Source: Planctomycetota bacterium (GTDB taxonomy: Bacteria > Planctomycetota > SZUA-567 > H5-PLA8). Taken from it: a DNA stretch of 64,000 nt. Each line of letters begins with the position of its first letter. Position 1 is the first letter of the stretch. A program made the position numbers and the translations under genes. Under the pieces are notes generated by a model. That model was not told the origin of the DNA, made no database searches, and worked only from the letters and a program-made list of their open reading frames with translations. Below are positions 1 to 8,298 of this stretch, in pieces. Where the stretch lies: NCBI GenBank assembly GCA_027493525.1, contig JAOSKN010000001.1, positions 1 to 64,000 of the forward strand, given 5' to 3'.

Positions 1-34
1 AAACCGGCCCATTCGACCACTCTGGCACCTCTCC
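1..34 (-). tRNA. tRNA-Ser, 5' part, cut by the window edge
   Basis: Read on the minus strand from base 34, the sequence starts with the acceptor strand GGAGAGG, then U8 and G9, a D-arm GCC...GGC around AGAGUGGUCGAAU, and the start of an anticodon stem. This is the usual opening of a bacterial tRNA-Ser (GGAGAGGTGCCAGAGTGG). The anticodon, the long variable arm and the 3' half lie outside the window, so the isoacceptor cannot be told. Confidence 0.85.
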
Positions 35-363
35 GCTCGAGCGGGCGCGCATCGGGGGTCGGGCGGCGCCGCTGCTTGGCTCGGTCGAGCGACGCTTCCG
101 CGGCGACCGACCCAAGCGCGGCTAGTTTCGCATGCGCCTGCGGCCTTGCAAGGACAAGGCCTCGTTCCTTCGCGGCCACTCCGCGCGCCACCTAGCACAA
201 CAGCCTTGCATGAACCGCGAAGCACGCAGAGAAGTCTTCTTACGAGATCAATTCATGGAGGACAGGAATCCCCAACGTGTCCTTAAGGTAGCGGCACTTT
301 GCCCTTACCCTTCCTGCCTTGGCGCTCTCCGCGTGCTCTGCGGTTTCGTTTTGCGTTGCAGGA
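35..363. other. Gene-free stretch upstream of tRNA-Ser with an imperfect inverted repeat
   Basis: No convincing gene is seen; open frames here lack family resemblance and mirror the high GC. It contains two facing copies of a short repeat: 213-231 (AACCGCGAAGCACGCAGAG) and, inverted, 325-345. A third relative lies at 11818-11844. Bases 56-115 also form a loose GC-rich inverted repeat. The promoter of the tRNA presumably lies here but no clear -35/-10 pair is visible. Confidence 0.5.
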
Positions 364-1344
364 TTAGCTGCCCAGGCGGACGATCTCGCCGCCGCGCTCC
401 AGCGAGCGCTGGGCGGCGTCGAGCACGCTCACGACGCGCAAGCCCATGCGGCCGTCCGTGCGCGGCACGGCGCGTTCGCGGATGCAATCCAGGAAGTGCT
501 GGCACTCCCTGCGCAGCGGCTCGTCCTTGGCGAAAGGCACCTCCACGTCCTTGCCCTGGACCGGGACGGGCTTGCCACTCTTCCAGTCGACGCCGTGATC
601 GTGGAGCCGCAGTTTCCCGGCCATGTCGTCGAAGGAGAGCGCCTGCTTCGAGCCGACCACGACCAGCGCGCGTTCCTTCAACGGATGCAGCCAGGAGACG
701 AAGAGGTGCGCGCGCGCGCCGCCTGGAAACTTCATCTGCACCACCGCGTTGTCGGCGATCCCCGGCTGCAGGAACGCCCCGCCGGTGGCGCAGACCTCGA
801 CCGGTTCGGCGCCCAGGACGCCCAGCACGAGGCCCACGTCATGCGGCGCGAGCGACCAGAGCGCGTTCTCCTCGCTGCGGAAGCGGCCCCAGTTGAGGCG
901 GTTCGAGACGACGTAACGGACTTCGCCCAGTTCGCCGGCGCGAACGAGTTCGTAAGTGCGCTCCACGGCGGGGTGGTATTCGAGCTGGTGCCCGACCATC
1001 AGGATCCGCCCGCGCGCCGCGGCCAGATCGACGAGCGCGCGAGCCTCATCGGCCTTCAGCGTGAGCGGCTTCTCGACGAGGACGTCCTTGCCGGCCTCCA
1101 GCGCGCGGCGAACCAGTTCGAAGTGGGTCTCGGCGGGCGTGGCCAGCGCCACCGCGCCGATGCCCGGGTCGGCGAGGACCGCCGCGGCGTCGGCGCTCAC
1201 CGGCACGCCCGGCGCCCACTCGGCGACCTGCTCCCGGCTTTCCGGCGAGCGCTTGACGACCCGCGCCAGCGCGCCGAGGGCGTGCAGATTGCGGATCAGG
1301 TTCTTGCCCCAGTACCCGGTTCCAAAGACCGCGACCTTGGCCAT
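364..1344 (-). CDS. Gfo/Idh/MocA-family NAD(P)-dependent oxidoreductase
   Basis: The 326-residue protein begins with a Rossmann dinucleotide-binding motif (VAVFGTGYWGKN, residues 4-15) and has the family's EKPLTL lysine motif. It continues with a MVGHQLEYHP segment like that of WlbA/WbpB-type sugar-nucleotide dehydrogenases. Proteins of this family oxidise or reduce a sugar carbon using tightly bound NAD(P). The close match to the WlbA-type segment suggests a nucleotide-sugar substrate, but no biosynthetic partners sit next to it. Length is normal. The gene is cytosolic and stands alone, 139 bases downstream of the start of the next minus-strand gene. Confidence 0.85.
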   Translation of the reverse strand: MAKVAVFGTGYWGKNLIRNLHALGALARVVKRSPESREQVAEWAPGVPVSADAAAVLADPGIGAVALATPAETHFELVRRALEAGKDVLVEKPLTLKADEARALVDLAAARGRILMVGHQLEYHPAVERTYELVRAGELGEVRYVVSNRLNWGRFRSEENALWSLAPHDVGLVLGVLGAEPVEVCATGGAFLQPGIADNAVVQMKFPGGARAHLFVSWLHPLKERALVVVGSKQALSFDDMAGKLRLHDHGVDWKSGKPVPVQGKDVEVPFAKDEPLRRECQHFLDCIRERAVPRTDGRMGLRVVSVLDAAQRSLERGGEIVRLGS

Positions 1345-1483
1345 GCGCCGCTCCTCTTTCCGTTTTCCGTCCGGTGGAAACGCGCCCTCACCCTACCCGT
1401 TCTCCGGGAGGCAAGACAAAGGGCGGGCCGCGGTTGCGCCGGACCGCCCGCGTACTAACGCTTTGCGTACTTTCTTGCCGGGA

Positions 1484-2071
1484 TCAGTTGTTTTGCCAAA
1501 GCAGGAAGAGCACCGCGCCGGCGAGCAGGCCCACGATCACGCCGACCAGCGGCACCCAGAGCGTGCTGCCGCGGCCGGCGGCGCGCCACGCGCCGGAGGA
1601 GCGCCGGCGGGCCTGGCGCAGCCGGGACGAGGTCGGCGAAGGCTGATCTTGGTCCTGGTCCACCTGCCGGATGCCGGAACGCGCGGCCGCGCCGCGTACG
1701 CCGCTCCCCGAAGGACGCTTGGCCGTGCTGCGGGCTGCGCGGACCTGGCTGGTGCGGCCGCGCCGCGCCGAACTGGTCCCTCCCGAGTTGCCGACGAAAA
1801 GCCCGCTGGGCGGGCGGATCTTGCCCGGCCTGGGCGGCGTCATGGGGATGTTGTGGATCCCGCTGCCCACGCCCGGCACCCGGTGGATCCCGCTGCCCGA
1901 CTCCTTCTTGGGCATGCCGGCGACGGGCACCGTCCGAGGCGACGGTTCCAGGCCCTTCTCGGCCATGCATTTCTTGCACAGCAGACGACCGTCGACCCAG
2001 GCGGCGTTGCCGACCTCCTGGTCACGCTCGGTAATGCGTCCGTTACATCCTTCGCAGTATTCGATCTGCAT
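1484..2071 (-). CDS. Zinc-ribbon protein with C-terminal membrane anchor, function unknown
   Basis: The protein of 195 residues has two cysteine pairs near its start, CEGC (about residues 6-9) and CKKC (about 36-39), which together look like a small zinc-binding treble-clef or LIM-like ribbon. A long Ser/Arg/Pro-rich, probably disordered middle follows. The C-terminus is a single hydrophobic segment, VPLVGVIVGLLAGAVLFLLW, ending a few residues later, so the protein is probably tail-anchored with the zinc ribbon in the cytosol. I do not recognise a named family, although this layout is common in planctomycete-like genomes. Codon-position GC bias supports coding. Confidence 0.65.
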   Translation of the reverse strand: MQIEYCEGCNGRITERDQEVGNAAWVDGRLLCKKCMAEKGLEPSPRTVPVAGMPKKESGSGIHRVPGVGSGIHNIPMTPPRPGKIRPPSGLFVGNSGGTSSARRGRTSQVRAARSTAKRPSGSGVRGAAARSGIRQVDQDQDQPSPTSSRLRQARRRSSGAWRAAGRGSTLWVPLVGVIVGLLAGAVLFLLWQNN

Positions 2072-2249
2072 GAGTCACGCCTTCTACGGCCCTAGCCTGC
2101 CCATCTGTCTGCTGCTCAAACCTCGAATGCCTTTAATCCCAACCCCCCGCTATCCATATTAACGCTCCAGTCGCGCACTTTGTGCATATGATTCTTTAGA
2201 TTTTCTTGGAAGCTACACGAGTCTGGAGCGCACTTACGCTTAACTCCTT

Positions 2250-3188
2250 TTATACCTGATCGTTACTACTCTGAGCGCGGACTCGAAGACAGCCAGGATC
2301 AACACTCAGAATGGCGGGGGTAGAACCTAACATCTCCCCGTCTGCACAGAGCATCAATTCATGCACAGGTGTCTGGATTTCCAGCCGGGCGGTCCGCAGC
2401 ATCCGCACCGCCTTGTGCCGGACGTGGCCGCCGCTGAAAACCTTCGGCAAGATGCGTAGTAGGGTGGTGCGCGAAACGGCTTCTACCACACACACATCCA
2501 ACAATCCATCGTCAATCCTGGCGCCCGGGGCGATGCGCATGGCGCCGCCATAGAACTCGGAGTTCCCCGTGGCGGCGAGCATGATGCGCCCATCGAAGGT
2601 TCCGAAATCCCCCTTCAGCAGGACGCGCGGCGGCTCGAAGTTCATCAAGACTCTTACGACGCCGTGCAGGTATTCGGCGGTGCCGCGGATCGGGAAGCGG
2701 TGGGTGCGGACGAACTCGGTGACGGCCGAGTCGAAACCCAGGGTGGCGACGGTGCAGAAGCGGCGCGCGGGCGCGCCGGGATGCTCGAAGCGCGCGAGGT
2801 CGACCTTGCGCTCGGAGTGGCCCGCGAGGATGCCGACGAGTTCGTCGAGCGGGGCCTTGCGCCGGATGCCCAGCGCGCGCGCGAAGTCGTTGCAGCGGCC
2901 GCCGGGCAGGACGCCCATGACGCAGGCGGTTCCGGCGAGGGCCTCGGCGACTTCCTGCTGCGTGCCGTCGCCGCCGCAGGCGGCCACGACGGCCACCCCT
3001 TCGGCGACGGCCTGCCGCGCGCGGGCGCGCGCGTCCCCGCCGCTCCGGGTGAGGTAAAGCTCCGCCCCGCGGCCGAGAGCCTTGAGGCGCGCCACGGCGT
3101 CGCCGCCCAGGTGCTCACCGCGGCGCTTGCCCGAGGCCGGATTGGCGATGACGAGGAATTCGGGGGGCATGCGTGGGCTCAGCGCCAT
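2250..3188 (-). CDS. Diacylglycerol/sphingosine kinase-family lipid kinase
   Basis: The protein has the N-terminal nucleotide-binding signature of the DagK/YegS/BmrU family (FLVIANPASGKRRG), the GGDGTQQEV glycine-rich motif, and a C-terminal CADGE motif. These enzymes use ATP to phosphorylate lipid hydroxyls such as diacylglycerol and work at the inner face of the cytoplasmic membrane. Length (312 residues) is typical. The ATG at 3188 overlaps the end of the preceding gene by 10 bases, which suggests translational coupling; an ATG at 3170 (MPPEF) is a possible alternative without overlap. Confidence 0.85.
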   Translation of the reverse strand: MALSPRMPPEFLVIANPASGKRRGEHLGGDAVARLKALGRGAELYLTRSGGDARARARQAVAEGVAVVAACGGDGTQQEVAEALAGTACVMGVLPGGRCNDFARALGIRRKAPLDELVGILAGHSERKVDLARFEHPGAPARRFCTVATLGFDSAVTEFVRTHRFPIRGTAEYLHGVVRVLMNFEPPRVLLKGDFGTFDGRIMLAATGNSEFYGGAMRIAPGARIDDGLLDVCVVEAVSRTTLLRILPKVFSGGHVRHKAVRMLRTARLEIQTPVHELMLCADGEMLGSTPAILSVDPGCLRVRAQSSNDQV

Positions 3189-3844
3189 TCATCCGGCAGG
3201 CTCGCCGCGTAGGTCCGGCCGCCGGGGGTGAGCCGGATGAAGCCGTCGTCGAGGCCCGTCCAGCCGGCGCGGGCGGTGTGTTCAAGTACCGCGGTGAGGC
3301 GTTTCTGGCGCAGGGTCTCGTAGCGGAATTTAAGGCTGCGCAGGCCCGCGCCGTCCATGGGGCTGATCGTCCACGGCGCGAAGAAGGTCATGCGCAGCGC
3401 CGGGAGCGGGCAGGTGTCCTGGCCTTGCAGGCGCAGGTAGCGCAAGAGCGCCGGCGCGTCGGCCTCGGGATTCGGCCGCTGCACGGCCTCCCAGCGTTCC
3501 AGGATGCCCGCGGCGAAGGCCCGCCCGCCGGGCGTGGCGCGGTAGCGTTCCACGCCGCCGGCCTCGCGGTCGAGATGCCCGCGCTGGAGCCCGTTGGCGA
3601 TGACGCTCAGGAGCCGTTCGCTCTCTTCGCGGACGAGCTGCCGCTGCAAGCGCCGCGCGAGCCAGAGCTTCATCCGCCCGCCGAGCGCCTCCAGCGCCTG
3701 CTCCACGAGCCGCTCGTCGGGCGGGATGCCCTGCTGCTTGAGCAGCCACTCGGCGTCCTGGGCCACGCCGCACGCGCGGAGATCCTCGATCATCAGCGCG
3801 AGGGAGAGTTCGTCGGCGGAGACGCCGTGGAGCGGCAGGTCCAT
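3179..3844 (-). CDS. Hypothetical protein, co-transcribed with the lipid kinase
   Basis: This 222-residue protein starts at MDLPLHGVS; a longer frame reaches base 3982 but its extra 46 residues are basic and low in similarity to anything expected, so I chose the internal ATG. It is rich in Arg, Leu and Glu and predicted largely helical. Two segments (around residues 115-130 and 205-222) end in a similar pattern, TPGGRAFAAG and TPGGRTYAAS, which suggests two winged-helix-like repeats. It overlaps the following lipid-kinase start. I do not recognise the family. Confidence 0.65.
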   Translation of the reverse strand: MDLPLHGVSADELSLALMIEDLRACGVAQDAEWLLKQQGIPPDERLVEQALEALGGRMKLWLARRLQRQLVREESERLLSVIANGLQRGHLDREAGGVERYRATPGGRAFAAGILERWEAVQRPNPEADAPALLRYLRLQGQDTCPLPALRMTFFAPWTISPMDGAGLRSLKFRYETLRQKRLTAVLEHTARAGWTGLDDGFIRLTPGGRTYAASLPDEWR

Positions 3845-4100
3845 GGGTCCAGTATAGCGCGGGGCGCGGGATGCGGAAGGACGGCGCGCGGCGGCGGGGT
3901 TTTCCAGAAGGTTTACGTGCGTTCTCCAAATGTTTTCCACGTTGTGGATAAGCCGTGAATCGAGCAAGCAAAACCTTTGCATATTATCTGGAATTCACTC
4001 CATGTGAGGCTTAACTGAACCTGTATGTGTAATTCATGTGGATTACATGTGGCACAGTAGTGGACCACATCTGGCCGAGAAATATTTACTCGATATTGCA
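3845..4100. other. AT-rich intergenic region
   Basis: Base composition changes visibly here from the GC-rich surroundings to an AT-rich stretch that continues through the nuclease gene to its upstream boundary near 5231. No gene, tRNA or clear terminator is seen. The shift marks one border of a probable acquired segment. Confidence 0.5.
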
Positions 4101-5231
4101 TCAGTCCAGTTGGCCACTTGCCGTAGTCTGGAAAAAGGACTTTCGAACGAAAGCCTCTGCGTCATGTAAACGATCCCTGCTGTTCACTGCAAGCTCAACA
4201 TCCCCAGTTCCCCAGTGTCCAATCCTTGACACATCTCTGGCAAAGGAAGTCGAAGTCCCAATCTCTTGAGGATTGACCCTTACCCAAACACGCAAACCAC
4301 CTTGCTGTAAATGGGCACAGCAAAAAGCCTTGTCGTCAATAGTCCAATTAATGGTCTTTGCCCAATAGGAGCGACTGATGCGGCCTGGAGCCAGTTCCTG
4401 ACAAAACCTATCCAAAAGGCGATATAACTCGACAACTTCGTTTGGCCGACCGGTGGTATGGTGACTCTCCGAATACTTCGCTTTAGATTTGGACTTCTTG
4501 GACTGGGCATTTGCATTTTTTGCATTGCTACTTTGAGGTCTCTTCAGAGCTTTAGTAGGCTGATTGCCAGTACCCCATATTCGCCTTAACGCCTGTTCGA
4601 TCTGTGATGGCGCAACAGTTGCGTCGAGCATTTCCTTACGGACCATCCGAATAAAAGCAGCCGGTGTTTCTTCAAATAGGCGATCAAGAGCCTTCCTCAC
4701 TTTCCCTGCTGTAAAAATCTCTGTTCCGAGTTGGTCCAGGATTCCCTCCGCCAAAGAATCGCGTGAAAGGCGGTCAAACTGTCTTGCAATCTCCTCAACA
4801 GATAGACCGTCTGAGTCTCTCGGATCGATGCTTACCTCAAAAAGCAACTTCTCAGGTGCGCTGGCCTTCTCGGATGCCTTGTAGACCTTGTACTTAACAC
4901 CATTTGTTAGCACACACCACTCAACTCCATCATTCGCAGCATAACCAACGACCTGCGTGATAGATTTTACATCTTCAAGTGGGTCGCCGAGCTGCTTCGC
5001 CTCCAAATGCAAAACAACCTTTCCATTAACCTTCATTGCGTAATCCACTGCCTTGCCATCCACCGTAGGATGCTCAAGTTCCACGTCCTCCGGATCTCTT
5101 ACATCCCATCCTAATGAATCCAATAATGGATCGACAAAAATCGTACGGGTAGGGTATTCTTTCAGGCCATCTTTACGATGACGATCCAATTGACCGCGTA
5201 AATGCTCTATACACTTCACCACGTCCTTCAT
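4101..5231 (-). CDS. Orphan HsdR N-terminal-type nuclease with C-terminal DUF5655-like domain
   Basis: The 376-residue protein starts at MKDVVKC behind a strong ribosome-binding site (GGAGGAGAGGAAG). Residues 25-130 match the N-terminal nuclease domain of type I restriction subunit R: a PD-(D/E)XK layout with D63, E77 and K79 (VDYAMKV...LHLEAKQ). A Lys/Ser/Asn-rich linker (about 255-290) leads to a C-terminal DUF5655-like domain. The helicase motor of real HsdR is absent, and no hsdM or hsdS lies nearby. It is therefore a free-standing member, perhaps a defence or DNA-repair nuclease. Its AT-rich codons differ sharply from its neighbours and point to lateral transfer. The open frame continues upstream through the next gene only by chance. 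Confidence 0.75.
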   Translation of the reverse strand: MKDVVKCIEHLRGQLDRHRKDGLKEYPTRTIFVDPLLDSLGWDVRDPEDVELEHPTVDGKAVDYAMKVNGKVVLHLEAKQLGDPLEDVKSITQVVGYAANDGVEWCVLTNGVKYKVYKASEKASAPEKLLFEVSIDPRDSDGLSVEEIARQFDRLSRDSLAEGILDQLGTEIFTAGKVRKALDRLFEETPAAFIRMVRKEMLDATVAPSQIEQALRRIWGTGNQPTKALKRPQSSNAKNANAQSKKSKSKAKYSESHHTTGRPNEVVELYRLLDRFCQELAPGRISRSYWAKTINWTIDDKAFCCAHLQQGGLRVWVRVNPQEIGTSTSFARDVSRIGHWGTGDVELAVNSRDRLHDAEAFVRKSFFQTTASGQLD

Positions 5232-5263
5232 CTTCCTCTCCTCCCAAGCCTGCTCGGCGAGCC

Positions 5264-6853
5264 TCACTTCACGTCCCACATCGCGATCGGCGGGGCGTGG
5301 GAGACCGAGACGCTCGCGCCGGCGCCGTGCTTCGCGCGCCCCATCGCGATCGCCTCCTCGACGCTCCCCGCCACCTCCCAGCCGAAGCGCCGCGCGGGCT
5401 CCGGGTCCTCGGGCGCGACGACGATCACCTGCCCGCAGTGGTCCATCCCGTGGCAGCCCCAGTTCCACATGCTGATGGCGTGGAAGCCGTGATACGCATT
5501 GCGGAAGCGATACTTCTCGATGTACTCGGGCTTCTCCGCGAAGTAATCGCTCCACGCATCGACCTTCGCCGGGTCGGCCGTCTCGGCGAGCTTCTCGTAG
5601 AGTTCGATGTAGCTGGGATGATGGACGGCGTCGAATTTGTTCTCCATAGGGTGATTGAGGATCAGCGTGCCGCCCTTTTTCAGGACCGGCTGCCCTTTGT
5701 AGAAGTTGAAGTTGTAGCCCAGGCCCATGGCGTAGACGAGGATCGGGTTCATCACGCTGTGGACGCTGTAGGGCATCACGTAGGCGATCGGCGAGACCAG
5801 GATGTCGCTCTGGCCCTGGAGCTCGACGAGCTGCTGCCGGTAGACGTTCCGGAGCGTGACGGCGTGGACGGCTTCGCATTCGCCGGCCGTCACGCCCGTG
5901 CAGGCGTAGGGCGCGTGGACGCCGAAGAAGATGCCGCGGTTGACGCTCAGCGGCGTGCAGTCCAGGAAGTGCTTGTTGACCCGCGCGGCGAGCTTGTCGA
6001 CGAGGTTCCACTCCGGCTCGGGCTTCTGCATGTAGCCGATGAACCAGGGGAAGGTGTCGTTGTTGACGGTCATCTCGATGTGGAAGACCTTGACCTTCGA
6101 CTCGACGTAGCGCCCGATGTGGTCGATGACCTGGTGCATGCGGCTTCTGGGCGGGTCGTTGAAGCTGCGCGAGTGGAGCTGCGCCTCGGCGCTGTGGTTG
6201 GGGCGGATGCAGCGGTAGGTCGCCAGGCCCACGCCGACGGATTTGTGCCCGCCGTTGAGCGCGATGAGGTTCAGGTTCACGTAGATCACGACGTCGCTCT
6301 CGGCGCTGCGGCGGTGGATCTCGACGACGTGCCCGTGGCGGTCGTGCCCCAGGACCACGTTGCCGTCGGGGTCCTCGGCGTCGTAATTGTAGAGTTTCTT
6401 TTGGGGCCAATAGGCGTTGAAGACCTTGGGGCCCAGCATCTCGCGGACTTCCCAGTCGTGCATGTGCCGGTGCAGACAGACGGCGATGACGATCTCGATG
6501 TCGCTCACGCCGTGCTCGGCGAGGTACTCCAGCACGACCTCGGTGCAGGTGCGGCGGACGTCGTGGGCCTGCTTGGGCAGCGAAAGGGAGATGTCGTCGA
6601 CGGCGATGGTGACCTTCGCGCCGGGCTTGAGGAACGCGCGGAGCGGGTCCATGCCCAGCGGGTTTTCGAGCGCCTCGCGGACCTTCGCGCGCAACTCGGG
6701 GATCTTCATCCCCGGCAGCGGCGGGCGCGGGTAGAGCACGCGGGTGCCCTCGGGCATCCGCGCGTAGGTGAAGCGTTCGCCGCGCGCCAGAAAAAGCGGG
6801 CCGTCGCTTTTTTCGACGATCCGCACCAGTCCTTCGGAATCGAGCTTCTGCAT
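5264..6853 (-). CDS. LarA-like (DUF2088) nickel-pincer-type racemase family protein
   Basis: The protein (about 529 residues from MQKLDSEGL) matches the lactate-racemase/DUF2088 family. It has the DDIS segment early, a histidine-rich HRHMHDWEVREMLG motif, and a GGHKSVGVG stretch in the region where LarA binds its nickel-pincer cofactor through lysine. LarA enzymes racemise 2-hydroxy acids; substrates of this longer subgroup are mostly unknown. No larB, larC or larE cofactor genes are in view. The upstream in-frame extension runs into a tandem repeat at 6908-6956, so I start at 6853. Its stop lies 32 bases before the nuclease start. Confidence 0.8.
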   Translation of the reverse strand: MQKLDSEGLVRIVEKSDGPLFLARGERFTYARMPEGTRVLYPRPPLPGMKIPELRAKVREALENPLGMDPLRAFLKPGAKVTIAVDDISLSLPKQAHDVRRTCTEVVLEYLAEHGVSDIEIVIAVCLHRHMHDWEVREMLGPKVFNAYWPQKKLYNYDAEDPDGNVVLGHDRHGHVVEIHRRSAESDVVIYVNLNLIALNGGHKSVGVGLATYRCIRPNHSAEAQLHSRSFNDPPRSRMHQVIDHIGRYVESKVKVFHIEMTVNNDTFPWFIGYMQKPEPEWNLVDKLAARVNKHFLDCTPLSVNRGIFFGVHAPYACTGVTAGECEAVHAVTLRNVYRQQLVELQGQSDILVSPIAYVMPYSVHSVMNPILVYAMGLGYNFNFYKGQPVLKKGGTLILNHPMENKFDAVHHPSYIELYEKLAETADPAKVDAWSDYFAEKPEYIEKYRFRNAYHGFHAISMWNWGCHGMDHCGQVIVVAPEDPEPARRFGWEVAGSVEEAIAMGRAKHGAGASVSVSHAPPIAMWDVK

Positions 6854-6907
6854 GCGGGAGAGGGTACTCCGGAGCGTTGAGGGAATCCAATGCGGCTGGC
6901 ATGGGTT

Positions 6908-6956
6908 GTCGGTTATCGGTTGTCGGTTGTCGGTTGTCGGTTTTCGGTAGCCGGTT
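6908..6956. repeat. Heptanucleotide tandem array (GTCGGTT)7, imperfect
   Basis: Seven consecutive 7-base units read GTCGGTT, ATCGGTT, GTCGGTT three times, TTCGGTA and GCCGGTT. The array starts 55 bases upstream of the LarA-like start codon. Degenerate pieces of the same tract recur at 7062-7075 and, inverted, around 8174-8200. Confidence 0.9.
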
Positions 6957-7086
6957 GCTGAGGAGCTTCTCCTTTCTGTTCTTGTCTTCCGATCTCGCGC
7001 TTGTCTACGAGAGCTTAAAAAAGATGCACGGTGGTGCGTGGGTGCCGGTGGCCTGTTTCCGGTTCTCGGTTGCCGCAAAACTTTAT

Positions 7087-7215
7087 CCGTTGCTTGCCAC
7101 CACCTTCAGGTGGTGGATCGCGGCTTCCATTTATAACTCTTTCCGCCGGCTTAAGCCGGCGGAAAGAGGATCGATGGGCTTCGCACCACCGGCTGAAGCC
7201 GGTGGCAAGCAACGG
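7087..7215. repeat. Inverted-repeat element enclosing a 32-base perfect palindrome
   Basis: The ends 7087-7101 (CCGTTGCTTGCCACC) and 7201-7215 (GGTGGCAAGCAACGG) are perfect 15-base inverted repeats. Between them lies a perfect palindrome at 7137-7168 centred on TTAA, with arms CTCTTTCCGCCGGCTT and its complement. No transposase is present. It could be a small non-autonomous element or a bidirectional terminator. Confidence 0.8.
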
Positions 7216-7250
7216 ATCGATGGCGGGCGAGACGCCCGCGGTACGGGTAA

Positions 7251-7282
7251 GGCACGGGGCAGCTTCGCTGACCCTTGGCACG
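7251..7282 (+). repeat. 32-base hairpin repeat, copy 1
   Basis: The unit begins GGCACGGGGC and ends with GGCACG. CACGGG can pair with a CCCGTG-like arm and CAG with CTG, leaving a CTTCG loop. A second hairpin (GCGGGC...GCCCGC, about 7222-7240) sits just before it, as in other copies. Confidence 0.85.
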
Positions 7283-7307
7283 AACAGCGGTGATGCACGC
7301 GACAGCG

Positions 7308-7339
7308 CGTGCCACGGGACGGCAAAGCCGCCCCGTGCT
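7308..7339 (-). repeat. 32-base hairpin repeat, inverted copy
   Basis: This stretch is the reverse complement of the same 32-base unit with a few changes in the loop; it faces copy 1 with 25 bases between them. Confidence 0.8.
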
Positions 7340-7423
7340 GAAGCATGGGAGAACTGCGCACTACAAACGACTGCCGGCGAGACGCCGGCGCTACAGCCGG
7401 CAAGATGCCGGCGCTACGAGTAA

Positions 7424-7455
7424 GGCACGGGGCAGCTTCGCTGACCCTTGGCACG
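7424..7455 (+). repeat. 32-base hairpin repeat, copy 2
   Basis: Identical to copy 1 over all 32 bases. Two GCCGGC-N5-GCCGGC hairpins followed by GCTAC (7372-7394 and 7395-7417) precede it directly. Confidence 0.85.
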
Positions 7456-7507
7456 GCAACGGCACGGTACGAACGGCGTGCCGGCGAGATGCCGGCGCTA
7501 CGGGTAA

Positions 7508-7539
7508 GGCACGGGGCGGCTGCGCCGACCCGTGGCACG
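7508..7539 (+). repeat. 32-base hairpin repeat, copy 3
   Basis: Same unit with compensating changes: both strands of the outer stem read CACGGG and CCCGTG, so pairing is better than in copy 1. It is preceded by another GCCGGC-N5-GCCGGC hairpin at 7479-7500. Confidence 0.85.
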
Positions 7540-7840
7540 CGGGACGCTTCAACGAACCGGCGCCAACTTACGACTGCGCCTGCTTCGGCGCGCTTCGACC
7601 GCGGGACGCGAAGGCCGACGCGGAGCCGCCAACTCCGGCGCCGGGCTGCGCTCCTCCGAGGAGGATGGGGAGCCCCGGCCTCGCGGTTCAAGTGCCCGAG
7701 CGCGCGGTCGGGAGTTTGCGCGCGAGCCCGCGAGGTTGAAGAGAGTATCCCCCGTGCGGGGGCGGTTGTCAATGGTATTGTTTATATTATGGATTATAAA
7801 CAGTGTCTAAGACATGGAGTATGGTCTGGGATTGAGCTTG

Positions 7841-7888
7841 GGCGGCACACCAGGGCGTGGTGTGGCACCCCGACTCGCGACGCGGCGG
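7841..7888 (+). repeat. 48-base direct repeat, copy 1
   Basis: Begins GGCGGCACACCA and includes TGGTGTGGCACC, which fold back on each other. It is nearly identical to 8206-8253, about 365 bases away. Confidence 0.8.
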
Positions 7889-7915
7889 GGGTGACGCTTG
7901 GCGCGGGCGAGCATT

Positions 7916-8110
7916 CAGGCCCGCAGGGCCGGGATAAAAGAGCCAGGGGCGTAAGCCCCTGGTGGCGAGCATGTCTTTTCGAGGTAGCCCCGCAGGGGCG
8001 GCATGGCACGTGCCACGAACTCATGCCGCCCCTGCGGGGCTCGAACGTGGCGCGGGCCGTGTACCAGGGGCTTACGCCCCTGGCTAGAGCATGTCGGCCC
8101 TGCGGGCCTG
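7916..8110. repeat. 195-base near-palindromic element with arms of about 85 bases
   Basis: The left arm from 7916 (CAGGCCCGCAGGGCCG) and the right arm ending at 8110 are imperfect reverse complements along most of their length. Each arm has its own smaller hairpins: AGCCAGGGGC/GCCCCTGG and GCCCCGCAGGGGC. The centre is near 8012. Such a structure could extrude as a cruciform or fold as a long RNA hairpin. Confidence 0.85.
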
Positions 8111-8205
8111 TGTCTCGGCATGGGAATTCATGCCGCGATTGTTAAGGAAATGTGACTGCAACTGCCGGGTGCCGGTGACCGAGAACCGGGAACCACCAAC
8201 CGGCT

Positions 8206-8253
8206 GGCGGCACACCACTGCGTGGTGTGGCACCCCAACTCGCGACGCGGCGG
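8206..8253 (+). repeat. 48-base direct repeat, copy 2
   Basis: Second copy of the unit at 7841-7888 with only a few differences, lying just past the 195-base inverted repeat so that the two copies flank it. Confidence 0.8.
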
Positions 8254-8298
8254 AGGGGATGGTTAGCGCGGGCAACCGGCAACTGACAACCGGCAGGC

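Noticed and set aside
4101..6902. A 933-codon open frame spanning the nuclease and the LarA-like gene
   Set aside because: Only the last 376 codons have protein character and a strong ribosome-binding site; the rest is an Arg/Pro-rich shadow of the LarA-like gene in another frame.
7131..8145. Small genes in the repeat nest
   Set aside because: All open frames there are made of hairpin repeats read in all frames, with Arg/Pro/Gly-rich products and no start signals.
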